NCBI GenBank assembly: GCA_023406715.1
Contig: JAEXVC010000216.1
Span: forward strand, 1-20,908
From: Bacteroidota bacterium
GTDB lineage: Bacteria > Bacteroidota > Bacteroidia > Bacteroidales > Tenuifilaceae
Direction of reading: 5' to 3'
DNA length: 20,908 bases
The position numbers and the translations under genes were made by a program. Shown in pieces: positions 5,771 to 13,460 of the stretch; positions within the stretch are counted from its first letter, which is position 1; every line of letters starts with the position of its first letter. Under the pieces are notes generated by a model. That model was not told where the DNA came from. It saw only the letters and a program-made list of their open reading frames with translations, and ran no database searches.

Positions 5771-8257
5771 ATGAAAACAAAAATATTACTAGGACTTATT
5801 CTTTTTTCCATTGCAGGATATTTAATTACTGCATGTGTAAAAGATGACATTTACGTTGGACCACCAACAATTGAGAATGTTACAAGGAATCCTCTTGCTC
5901 CTGGCGCAACTGACAATGTAACCATATCCGCTAACATTAGTGATTTGAAGGGGATAAAATCAGCAAAATTATACTACAGGAACTCGTCAACAGCTGAGTT
6001 TGCAATCATTGACATGACCGCTGGCACAGCCCCCTCCTATAGTGCAGTAATTCCTGCTCAACCCTTAGATACTGTGGTTACATACTACATTGAAGCAATA
6101 AATGTATCCAACCTAAAAGTGCTATACCCTGCAAACGCACCAACATCTACACAAGCGTACACAGTAGGTGCTCCAGCAATTGTTATGAATGAAATTTTCT
6201 CTAGGGGTGTTGTTGGAAATGAAGATTGGGTGGAGTTATATAACAGTTCTAATACAGCGGTTGATATCTCGGGATATAAAATTTACGATTCAGGAGGACA
6301 GAGCGGTTCAAAACCAAAAATGCTCATTCCTAATGGAACCTCCATTGGTGCAAAGGGTTATTATGTTATAACTGTTGACAATGCAACTACAGCAAATCCC
6401 GAAGGCTCAAGTTTTGGTTTATCAAGTAGCGGCGATGAGGTATGGCTCGAAAGTGCAGCCGGGTTTGAAATAGACCATCAGGTAGTTCCTGCAATGCCAA
6501 TAGCCACTACTTCTTATGGCCGCACCACGGATGGCGGTTCTACATGGGAAATATTAACAACGGTTACTAAGAATGCCCCAAATAGTGCATCTGCACCATC
6601 CATTTCAGGCCTAGCAATTAACCCAACTGCTCCAAACGCAACCAATGCGGTTGTTGTTAGCGCAACAATTACAGATGCTCAGGGTTTAACCACCGTAAAA
6701 CTTTACTATAAAGTCAATGCCGGAAGTTACACCTCAGTAAACATGACAAATGTTGGCGATGTTTATAGCGGCACAATCCCAGCTCAAGCATCAGCTAGCG
6801 TTGTTTCGTACTATGTTGAGGCTACAAACAATCTTTCGCTAGCATCCTATGCCCCTGCAAGCGCACCTACAACACCTAACACTTATACTGTTGCTGCCCC
6901 TCCAGCAATTACTGGACTAACAATAAGCCCTACAACACCCGGTGCAACGGACATTGTGAAAGTGAGCGCGACAATAACCGACGCAGGCACCTTAACCTCA
7001 GTAAAACTTTACTACAAAATAAATTCGGGCTCATACACCAGCGTAAACATGACAAACGTTGGAAACGTTTACAGTGCCGACATTCCTGCTCAGGTTGCGA
7101 CCACGGCTGTATCGTACTATGTTGAGGCAACAAACAATGTTTCGTTAACTTCATACGCACCAGCCACCGCACCAACAACTCCAGCCAGTTATACAGTATC
7201 ATCGCTTTCATCAATTACAGGGATGACCATATCGCCTACAATTCCAACACCTTCCGATGTAGTAACCGTCAGTGCAACTATTACTGACGTTCAGGGCATA
7301 ACAACTGCAGAACTATACTATAAAGTAAACTCGGGTAGCTATAACACTGTTACCATGGGGCATACTGGGGATTTATATAGCGGCAACATACCCGCTCAAT
7401 CGGCTGGCGACGTTGTTTCGTACTATATCAAAGTTACAAATGCTTCAAGTTTAATAACCTACTCGCCTGCAGATGCGCTTACAACTCCGGCAGCATACAC
7501 AGTGGCTGGCACACCTGCAATTACAAATATGGCAAAACTACCAGCAACTCCAACTTCTTTGGATCAAGTAATAGTTAGTGCAGATGTAACAGGAGTAATT
7601 CCAACCGGTACAGTTAAATTATACTACAAAGTTGGCTCAGGAAGTTTTACATCAATTGATATGACAAAAGGTTCGGGAGACTCATATAGCGCGTCCATTC
7701 CTCAACAACCTGCACCTAGTTTGGTTTCATACTATATCGAAGCCCAAAACTCCCCAAGTTTAGTTGCCACTCTACCTGTAGATGGAGCGACAACACCTGA
7801 CTCTTACTCGGTTCTTGGCCCAATTGTTTTAAATGAGGTTTGTGGTAAGCAGACTCCAGACGATGACTGGATTGAGATACATAATCCAACAACGCAAGAA
7901 ATTGATATAAGTGGAATTAAATTAATAAAGAACGGGGTTACTGCAACTCCAATATGGACTGCTGCTGCAGGAAAGACAATACCTGCAGGAGGTTATATTA
8001 TTGTTCCAACATTGGGTACCTCAGACACAGGCTACGGAGTATTAACAGCTGGAATTTCTAATACAGCAGCTGTAAAATTAGAATTAAAAACCTCCACGGA
8101 TATTGTCTTGAGTCTTCTTGAAAAAACAGCCTCAAATCTAGGCGGTGCATCGGGACACCCTACTGACGGAAGTTACGCTAGAGTTCCAAACGCAACAGGC
8201 GATTGGAGCGTTCAAACCTCATTTACAAAGGGAACTGTAAATCCATCAAGCAAATAG
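5771..8257 (+). CDS. Large surface lipoprotein: two lamin-tail-like domains flanking four 102-residue Ig-like repeats
   Basis: This 828-residue protein carries a lipoprotein signal (Cys22 in LITAC) and a mature start CVKDD that looks like a Bacteroidota surface-export signal. The order of parts is a first Ig-like module (about 32-134), a lamin-tail-like domain (about 135-274; NEIFSRG, DWVELYNSS, DISGYKIYD, KGYYVITVDN), four tandem 102-residue Ig-like modules (276-683), and a second lamin-tail-like domain (about 684-828; NEVCGKQTPDDDWIEIHNPT, DISGIKLI, AGGYIIVP). Each module repeats KLYYK, SYTSV-M, IPAQ and VSYYVEA. No catalytic motif was seen, so a binding or scaffolding role is more likely than an enzymatic one. 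It is the last gene of the DUF47-pit-porin operon (22-base gap upstream, strong hairpin downstream), which links it to phosphate acquisition. Bacterial lamin-tail domains are often found with secreted nucleases and phosphoesterases, so capture of nucleic acid or organic phosphate is a possible, unproven role. Confidence 0.75.
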   Translation: MKTKILLGLILFSIAGYLITACVKDDIYVGPPTIENVTRNPLAPGATDNVTISANISDLKGIKSAKLYYRNSSTAEFAIIDMTAGTAPSYSAVIPAQPLDTVVTYYIEAINVSNLKVLYPANAPTSTQAYTVGAPAIVMNEIFSRGVVGNEDWVELYNSSNTAVDISGYKIYDSGGQSGSKPKMLIPNGTSIGAKGYYVITVDNATTANPEGSSFGLSSSGDEVWLESAAGFEIDHQVVPAMPIATTSYGRTTDGGSTWEILTTVTKNAPNSASAPSISGLAINPTAPNATNAVVVSATITDAQGLTTVKLYYKVNAGSYTSVNMTNVGDVYSGTIPAQASASVVSYYVEATNNLSLASYAPASAPTTPNTYTVAAPPAITGLTISPTTPGATDIVKVSATITDAGTLTSVKLYYKINSGSYTSVNMTNVGNVYSADIPAQVATTAVSYYVEATNNVSLTSYAPATAPTTPASYTVSSLSSITGMTISPTIPTPSDVVTVSATITDVQGITTAELYYKVNSGSYNTVTMGHTGDLYSGNIPAQSAGDVVSYYIKVTNASSLITYSPADALTTPAAYTVAGTPAITNMAKLPATPTSLDQVIVSADVTGVIPTGTVKLYYKVGSGSFTSIDMTKGSGDSYSASIPQQPAPSLVSYYIEAQNSPSLVATLPVDGATTPDSYSVLGPIVLNEVCGKQTPDDDWIEIHNPTTQEIDISGIKLIKNGVTATPIWTAAAGKTIPAGGYIIVPTLGTSDTGYGVLTAGISNTAAVKLELKTSTDIVLSLLEKTASNLGGASGHPTDGSYARVPNATGDWSVQTSFTKGTVNPSSK
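6596..7819 (+). repeat. Four tandem 306-bp units encoding 102-residue Ig-like modules
   Basis: Equivalent module starts fall at residues 276, 378, 480, 582 and the boundary at 684, an exact 102-residue (306-bp) period with no length drift. Units 1 and 2 are the most alike (both contain YTSVNMTNVG and VSYYVEATNN); unit 4 is the most diverged. A more distant fifth module of 103 residues lies before the first lamin-tail-like domain. Confidence 0.85.
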
Positions 8258-8268
8258 TTGTCACCCAG

Positions 8269-8299
8269 AAAGTAAGCTGCTTTTCTGCAGCTTACTTTT
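8269..8299 (+). terminator. Rho-independent terminator after the phosphate operon
   Basis: A perfect 12-bp stem (AAAGTAAGCTGC at 8269-8280, GCAGCTTACTTT at 8287-8298) encloses the loop TTTTCT and ends in a short T run. It begins 11 bases after the stop codon of the lamin-tail lipoprotein gene and separates that operon from the next gene at 8324. Confidence 0.8.
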
Positions 8300-8323
8300 A
8301 TACTAATTACGAAACTTGCAATA

Positions 8324-9073
8324 ATGAATCGCTTAGTTATTCTAATATCAATTCTAGGTTTAATTGCAACGTTCTCATGCGTTCGCGATGAAACCTATGA
8401 TATTATTAAGCCCCCTATTGAACAAACCGATACAGTTATCAACCTAAATATTTTAGAGCCATCGGGGTTAGCCTTTTCGCAGAACAAGGATGCTCTTTAC
8501 ACTGTTAGCGATAACACTGGGAAGGTTTACAAAATATCACTTAAAGGAGTAACTCTTGAGGAATTGCCTTTTGTAGGAGTTGACCTGGAAGGAATTGATG
8601 TTGATAAAACCAACGGCGAAATATGGGTAGTTGAAGAGGGCTTACAGAAAATAAACCACTTAACAACCGACGGGGTACAAATAAAATCCATCACATCGGT
8701 TCATGTTAACACAATTGCATCGTCCGGATTTGAGGGTTTAGCAAAGAATGGCGATATTCTATACATTCTTGTTGAGAAAAGCCCGGGTGCTTTAATAGCG
8801 TACCATATTTCAACGAACTTATGGACACAGTACTCCCTCTCGTTTGCAAACGATTACTCGGGAATTGATTACGATAGCACCGATGATACCTTATGGATAG
8901 TTAGTGACGAGTCGAAAACCCTCTACCACTGCACATTGAGTGGCGGCTTAATTGCCAGCCAGCCAATTGATGTTGAGCAGGCCGAAGGAGTTGCAATCGA
9001 CAGGCAGAATAGTACGGCATGGATAGTAAGCGATTTAAGAAGCACATTACACAGAATAAAAATTAAAATTTAA
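8324..9073 (+). CDS. SdiA-regulated-type beta-propeller lipoprotein
   Basis: This 249-residue protein has a lipoprotein signal (Cys19 in ATFSC) and a mature start CVRDE with the acidic surface-export-like pattern. The rest is a small beta-propeller resembling the SdiA-regulated/YjiK family and the related esterase-like phytase propellers. Five blades carry a recurring motif: EPSGLAF (45-51), LEGIDVD (88-94), FEGLA (136-140), YSGIDYD (178-184) and AEGVAID (220-226). These are followed by LYTVSD, IWVVEE, LWIVSD and AWIVSD strands. The Glu/Gly-rich loops could bind metal on one face. No membrane segment follows the signal. The CYTH-like gene starts 4 bases after its stop, so this is the first gene of a three-gene operon. 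Activity is not established for this family; a phosphate-ester role would fit the neighbourhood but is inference. Confidence 0.75.
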   Translation: MNRLVILISILGLIATFSCVRDETYDIIKPPIEQTDTVINLNILEPSGLAFSQNKDALYTVSDNTGKVYKISLKGVTLEELPFVGVDLEGIDVDKTNGEIWVVEEGLQKINHLTTDGVQIKSITSVHVNTIASSGFEGLAKNGDILYILVEKSPGALIAYHISTNLWTQYSLSFANDYSGIDYDSTDDTLWIVSDESKTLYHCTLSGGLIASQPIDVEQAEGVAIDRQNSTAWIVSDLRSTLHRIKIKI

Positions 9074-9077
9074 ACAA

Positions 9078-9722
9078 ATGGCAAAAGATGAAATGAAAAT
9101 TGGAGAAATCTCCATACCTAGGTTCGAATTCCGATCATTCGGTCAAAATTTCGATAACGCAGCAAAGCGTATGGCTCGTTTATCGGCTCCTGTCCCTGAA
9201 AAAGTTTGGGAGCGCCATTCCGACGAGATTTACATTGTTTCCAGCACAAACGATATAAACAACACCAAAATCCGCGATGGCAAAATGGATATCAAAACCT
9301 ATGTTCAAACAGTTGATGGTCTTGAGCAATGGAACCCATTAATGAAAGCCGAGTTCCCAATCTCCAAGAAAGTATTGCTAGACGAAGTTTTTCCTGCATT
9401 TCAGGTTGATGCCCCACTACTTAAAAAGGACGAATACACTTACGATGAGTTCATGGCCATTGTTAAGCATCACTCAAGCCTTGCTGCAGTTCGTGTTCAC
9501 AAACAACGACTAGGCTACATGGTAAACGATACCATTTGCGAGTATGGCTTTGTTCTGATTAATGGAGCTAAGGTTATGACCATTAACTCTGAGTCGACAG
9601 AGATTGAGGATATCAAAAAAACCATTAAAGACATTGGTCTTGAGGGTGTTGAAAACATAAACTACTTACAGGCAATTAAGCGTGTAATTGGCATGACTGA
9701 CAAACCTTTGGCAAACGAATAA
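9078..9722 (+). CDS. Divergent CYTH/VTC-like (triphosphate-tunnel superfamily) protein
   Basis: I do not know a named family for this 214-residue cytoplasmic protein, but its pattern follows the triphosphate-tunnel fold. Near the N-terminus RFEFRSF (15-21) sits where CYTH enzymes have ExExK. DEIYIVSS (49-56) and NTKIRDGKMDIK (62-73) match the strand pair carrying basic substrate contacts, and WNPLMKAEFPI (85-95) follows. A helical insert lies at about 108-133. VRVHKQRLGYMVNDTICEYGFVLI (138-161) and TINSESTEIEDI (168-179) correspond to later strands with Lys/Arg then Glu. The usual first acidic residue of ExExK appears replaced by Arg15, so catalysis may be altered. It precedes a canonical CYTH gene by 11 bases and follows the propeller lipoprotein by 4, implying a shared operon. 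No signal peptide. The superfamily assignment is pattern-based and moderately secure. Confidence 0.55.
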   Translation: MAKDEMKIGEISIPRFEFRSFGQNFDNAAKRMARLSAPVPEKVWERHSDEIYIVSSTNDINNTKIRDGKMDIKTYVQTVDGLEQWNPLMKAEFPISKKVLLDEVFPAFQVDAPLLKKDEYTYDEFMAIVKHHSSLAAVRVHKQRLGYMVNDTICEYGFVLINGAKVMTINSESTEIEDIKKTIKDIGLEGVENINYLQAIKRVIGMTDKPLANE

Positions 9723-9733
9723 AACTTTAGGAT

Positions 9734-10201
9734 ATGGCACAAGAAATAGAACGTAAGTTTCTGGTTAAGGGCGATTTTAAGTCACTAGCAACAAAATCGA
9801 CTAGAATAATCCAGGGATACCTCTCATCGGTTCCTGAAAGAACTGTAAGGGTTAGAGTAAAAGGCGATAAAGGATTTATCACGATTAAGGGAATTGGTAG
9901 CCAGTCGGGTGCAAGCCGTTACGAGTGGGAAAAGGAAATTCCAGTTGAGGAGGTTAACGAGCTCCTTAAGATTTGTGAACCTGGAGTAATTGACAAAACC
10001 CGATTTTTGGTTCCAGTTGGCAAACACACCTTTGAGGTTGATGAGTTCTATGGCGAGAACGAAGGGCTTATTCTAGCTGAAATTGAGTTAAGTTCAGAAG
10101 GAGAATCTTTTGAAACTCCAAACTGGATTGGACAAGAGGTAACAGGCGATGCCCGTTACTACAATTCAATGTTGATGAAAAATCCATATAAAGGTTGGTA
10201 A
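9734..10201 (+). CDS. CYTH-domain inorganic triphosphatase-type protein
   Basis: This 155-residue single-domain CYTH protein is close in length and layout to small bacterial triphosphate-tunnel enzymes such as the tripolyphosphatase of Nitrosomonas europaea. The family hydrolyses triphosphate or other tri-phosphorylated substrates using divalent metal; some members are class IV adenylate cyclases. The signature ExExK is present as EIERK (Glu4, Glu6, Lys8). Further tunnel residues are Arg39 and Arg41 (TVRVR), Lys52 (TIKG), Glu64 and Glu66 (YEWEK), Lys88 and Arg90 (DKTRF), Glu101 and Asp103 (EVDEF), and Glu116 and Glu118 (AEIEL). The C-terminal EVTGDARYYN matches the conserved family ending. 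The set looks complete, so an active enzyme is expected. It is the last gene of its operon, with a perfect hairpin 19 bases downstream. Confidence 0.88.
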   Translation: MAQEIERKFLVKGDFKSLATKSTRIIQGYLSSVPERTVRVRVKGDKGFITIKGIGSQSGASRYEWEKEIPVEEVNELLKICEPGVIDKTRFLVPVGKHTFEVDEFYGENEGLILAEIELSSEGESFETPNWIGQEVTGDARYYNSMLMKNPYKGW

Positions 10202-10220
10202 ATTAGGCGGTAGATTCAAA

Positions 10221-10252
10221 CAATGGCAGTAAATATTCGTTTACTGCCATTG
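10221..10252 (+). terminator. Perfect 13-bp hairpin, terminator after the CYTH gene
   Basis: CAATGGCAGTAAA (10221-10233) pairs perfectly with TTTACTGCCATTG (10240-10252) around the loop TATTCG. A T-rich but interrupted tail follows. It closes the propeller-CYTH-CYTH operon; the weak U tract leaves some doubt about termination strength. Confidence 0.7.
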
Positions 10253-10258
10253 TTTACG

Positions 10259-10266
10259 TAATTTTG
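10259..10266 (+). promoter_or_regulatory. -7 promoter box TAATTTTG for the DASS transporter gene
   Basis: TAATTTTG matches TAnnTTTG and lies 26 bases before the start codon, immediately after the hairpin at 10221-10252. The -33 position would fall inside the hairpin's right arm, so the terminator and promoter overlap. Confidence 0.45.
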
Positions 10267-10292
10267 ATTAATCACATTAACGAGGTAAAGCA

Positions 10293-11900
10293 ATGGCTGA
10301 CACAAAAAAAGGATTCGATATCCTTGACATGAACAACTACAGAGTTGAGAAATTACCCCAAAAGCAAAAAACGGGTTTTGAAAAATACATGGCCATTGCG
10401 GGTGGCCCTTTGGCTATTGTTGCATTTATTCTCATCTATTTCTTTGCCGACATATCATTTTTAAACAATATAAGCCCCGAACTTCTAGGAAAAACAGCGC
10501 TTAAGCGGTTTAACGAACTCGGAAGCGCAGGATTTTCAAGGATTAACTATGCCATGTTGGCAATTTTTGCTGCATCAATAGTTCTTTGGATAACAGAGGC
10601 AATCCCTAACTATTTAACGTCGTTAATGCTCATAGTTGCAATGGTACTAACAGGTATTACCTCGGAAATTGATGCGTACCATCAACTAGGGCATCCTGTT
10701 ATGTGGCTTAATATCCTTTCGTTCGTACTTGCCAGTATGCTGGTCAAAACTCAAGCGGCAAAGAGGTTTGCGCTATGGTTTATTGTTCGTTTTGGAAAAA
10801 ATGCGTCATGGATATTTTTCAGTTTCATGATAATAAATATTGTACTTTCGGCCTTTATCTCGGCCACTACAGCTAAAGCAGCAATTCTACTCCCAATATT
10901 TATGGTTGTGGCTGCAGTTTATGGCGCAAGTGGTGGAGATAACCGGAATAACTTTGGCCGAAATTTAGTTTTACAGAATTTATTTCAAATAAATGTTTCT
11001 GCAGGCGGTTTTCTCACTGGCTCAGGAGCTAACCTACTGGCAGGCTCTTTAATTGCAGGAGCGTTGGGCGGTCAAGCCTTCTCATATCAAAAATGGCTGT
11101 TTGCCGCATTCCCGTTAGCTGTAATTCTACTATTGATTGGCTGGATAGTTAGCGTTAAGTTTATTTTCCCAATGAAGGAAAAGGAGCGTTTGCCCCAAAT
11201 TGAAGGGGGTATGGAACGGCTTAAAGAAGAACTACACAAACTCGGGCCAATTACCTTTCAGGAGGTAAAAGCAATCTTAATTTTTGTGGCTGTTCTTGCG
11301 CTTTGGGCAACCGACACAGTTCATGGCATTAGTCAAACAGCGGTAGCATTTCTGGGTGCAGTCATAGCACTTACTCCAAAATTTGGTGTTGTTAAGTGGA
11401 ACGATGTGGATATCCCCTGGCACTTACTCATGTTCTCAGCAGGTGCATATACATTGGGTGCAGGGTTAGATTCCACTGACTTGGCTATGCTATCGGTAAA
11501 TTATATTTATGACGGACTAGGCTTTTCCTCTAACACTCCTTTCTGGGTGTTCTATTTATTCCTAACTGGTTGTATGCTCTTTAGCGCCCTAATTTTTCAG
11601 TCTAAAACTATGCGGGCACTAATATTTATTCCAATTGCAATAGGAACTGCACAGAAATTTGGATATCCAATGCTTAGCCTAACATTACCAGTTGCATTGC
11701 TAATTGAGCACGTCTACGCCTTACCATTCAATAGCAAGCCCGCGGCTTTACTATATGTTACAGACCAATACAGTTGGTCCGATACGGCAAAGTACGGCAT
11801 TACAATGTTATTTATAAGTTGGATTGTAATTATTATTTGGGGAGAAACATGGTTAAGACTCCTCAACTATACTCCCAATGGGGTTTTTGGTTTGTTTTAG
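10293..11900 (+). CDS. DASS-family (SLC13-type) anion/sodium symporter
   Basis: This 535-residue inner-membrane protein has a cytoplasmic N-terminal stretch of about 30 residues followed by many hydrophobic segments. Family landmarks are WITEAIP (99-105), SATTAKAAILLPI (190-202, the position of the first SNT-like substrate-binding hairpin), GSGANLLAG (243-251), and late in the sequence a second hairpin-like FNSKPAALLYVT. DASS proteins move dicarboxylates, sulfate or other divalent anions with sodium. The first motif reads SATT rather than SNT, closer to the anion-permease subgroup than to classical NaDC transporters, so the substrate is uncertain. Given the adjacent phosphate and triphosphate genes, phosphate is conceivable, but dicarboxylate is equally possible. 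It has its own -7 box and may be co-transcribed with the gene at 11984 (83-base gap, no hairpin seen). Confidence 0.85.
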   Translation: MADTKKGFDILDMNNYRVEKLPQKQKTGFEKYMAIAGGPLAIVAFILIYFFADISFLNNISPELLGKTALKRFNELGSAGFSRINYAMLAIFAASIVLWITEAIPNYLTSLMLIVAMVLTGITSEIDAYHQLGHPVMWLNILSFVLASMLVKTQAAKRFALWFIVRFGKNASWIFFSFMIINIVLSAFISATTAKAAILLPIFMVVAAVYGASGGDNRNNFGRNLVLQNLFQINVSAGGFLTGSGANLLAGSLIAGALGGQAFSYQKWLFAAFPLAVILLLIGWIVSVKFIFPMKEKERLPQIEGGMERLKEELHKLGPITFQEVKAILIFVAVLALWATDTVHGISQTAVAFLGAVIALTPKFGVVKWNDVDIPWHLLMFSAGAYTLGAGLDSTDLAMLSVNYIYDGLGFSSNTPFWVFYLFLTGCMLFSALIFQSKTMRALIFIPIAIGTAQKFGYPMLSLTLPVALLIEHVYALPFNSKPAALLYVTDQYSWSDTAKYGITMLFISWIVIIIWGETWLRLLNYTPNGVFGLF

Positions 11901-11983
11901 TCATTTTTAAAAATTAATTTCTGAGTACGGACAGTTGAAAGTAATTGAACAAACTATTGCATTTCAACAAAAATTCGGGTTAA

Positions 11984-13447
11984 ATGATAGATGAAGTCGT
12001 AAAAATTCACGATAAGTTCTCTGTTGAAATTAAGTTGGGTTATGCTACGCGTCGAACCCAAAAAGAGAATGACTATATGGTTAATATTTGGTTTTTTGTG
12101 CCAAATAGTCTTGATATAAACAGATATACCTACAGCGCCAGAGATTTTTACAACGATTTAAAATCCAATATCCGATTAATCACCCCAGTTTTCTTGTTAC
12201 GGGAGATTGCTACAGGCGAAAAATCTCCGTTCAAGCATCTGGAGCAATCGTTTCGGGATTTAGCATCGAATCCAATCCGCAGGAACGTTGCAGAGTATGA
12301 GTATCACATTAATATGTTCCAGTCCATACTCAAAAGTTCTCTGCGCAACGAAATTCAACATATCATAAAAAATGAAGTTAAGGAGGACAACCCTTTTCTA
12401 GTAAAAGCTTTTGTTGAAAACACGACACTAATAACCGACAAGTACCGGGAACTTAGGCGAATTATAAACGCCCCTACGGTACAAAAAGACCTTATGCGCT
12501 ACTATTTTTATGGCGATGAGTTTATGAGCAATATAGTTGAGCAAAATGCGCTTATACTTCTTTCGGAGTTCAAACAAATCAACTCTAATAATTTTGAAGA
12601 AAGCAAAAAACTCCTGCTAGACTTAATTGTGCATGAACGAGAGTACAAAATTGTGAAAGAATATCCATTAGTCGAAAAAGAGACAACGGACTCGTACCGC
12701 GAACTAATTCATCGCCGTGGGGTTCTTAAAAAGTACGTGGAAAGCCAACTTTTCTTATCAACCAGCACAAAAAAGGACGGGGTTCTTATTGAGCAAATAC
12801 TATACAGTATAGCCGCAGGCATGGCAATGATTTTTGCCACAGCAATTGCCTTTGCTTTTCAGCAGAAATACGGGAATTTCACCATGCCCCTTTTCATTGC
12901 ACTTGTTGTAAGCTACATGCTTAAAGACAGAATTAAGGATTTGATGAGATATTACTTTACTGGAACTCTTAAACGATTCTTTTTTGACCAAAAAACCGAA
13001 ATAAACGTAAAGAACAATCAAACTATTGGATGGTGCAAGGAAGGATTTGATTTTGTTATCGAAAAGAAAGTTCCAAAAGATGTGGTAAAAGCACGCAATC
13101 GTTCACTTATAATGGGTGTTGAAAATAGAGTTACTGCCGAAAAGGTTTTTTTATATCGAAAATTCCTTCGTCTTTACAGAAACGAGTTGGATAAAGTATA
13201 TGAGCATTACACCATAACAGGTGTGAACGATATTATTCGCTTTAATGTATCGAGGTTCATTTCAAAAATGGACAACCCCGAAATCCCACTGTATTTAGTT
13301 GACTATAATAACTACGAGGTAATTTCGGGCGAGAAGGTTTATTTTATGAATATGGTAATTGGTTATCAATTCGAAGGGAATATTCAGTATAGCCGCTATC
13401 GGCTAGTTTTTAACAGAGATGGGATAAAGGAATTAGTGCGTTGCTAA
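11984..13447 (+). CDS. Unrecognised 487-residue protein with two central membrane segments
   Basis: I do not recognise this gene. It has no signal peptide. A hydrophilic N-terminal half (1 to about 268), rich in charged helices, is followed by two hydrophobic segments (about 271-292 and 298-313) separated by a short KYGN turn, and a basic, hydrophilic C-terminal half (314-487). Both halves would therefore lie on the same side, most likely cytoplasmic because Lys/Arg-rich segments flank the pair (KKDG before, KDRIKD after). The heptapeptide DLMRYYF occurs twice, at 169-175 and 319-325, exactly 150 residues apart and with different codons. The C-terminal half has beta-rich runs (LYLVDYNNYEVISG, YSRYRLVF). 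It follows the DASS transporter by 83 bases on the same strand and may act with it. Clearly a real gene: long, uninterrupted and with native-looking codon use. Confidence 0.7.
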   Translation: MIDEVVKIHDKFSVEIKLGYATRRTQKENDYMVNIWFFVPNSLDINRYTYSARDFYNDLKSNIRLITPVFLLREIATGEKSPFKHLEQSFRDLASNPIRRNVAEYEYHINMFQSILKSSLRNEIQHIIKNEVKEDNPFLVKAFVENTTLITDKYRELRRIINAPTVQKDLMRYYFYGDEFMSNIVEQNALILLSEFKQINSNNFEESKKLLLDLIVHEREYKIVKEYPLVEKETTDSYRELIHRRGVLKKYVESQLFLSTSTKKDGVLIEQILYSIAAGMAMIFATAIAFAFQQKYGNFTMPLFIALVVSYMLKDRIKDLMRYYFTGTLKRFFFDQKTEINVKNNQTIGWCKEGFDFVIEKKVPKDVVKARNRSLIMGVENRVTAEKVFLYRKFLRLYRNELDKVYEHYTITGVNDIIRFNVSRFISKMDNPEIPLYLVDYNNYEVISGEKVYFMNMVIGYQFEGNIQYSRYRLVFNRDGIKELVRC

Positions 13448-13460
13448 AAAGAATCTCAAA

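Noticed and set aside
6930..7214. 94-codon minus-strand open frame in the lamin-tail lipoprotein
   Set aside because: The region is a tandem repeat with low codon diversity, and the antisense translation shows no signal or domain.
6596..7819. Tandem 306-bp periodicity as a CRISPR or mobile repeat
   Set aside because: The repeats are coding modules in frame with one protein and far too long and diverged for CRISPR; no cas genes or transposase are nearby.
11936..11974. TTGAAA...TTTCAA inverted ends before the unknown two-TM gene
   Set aside because: Only six bases pair cleanly over a spacer of about 27 bases, which is not distinguishable from chance in AT-rich DNA.
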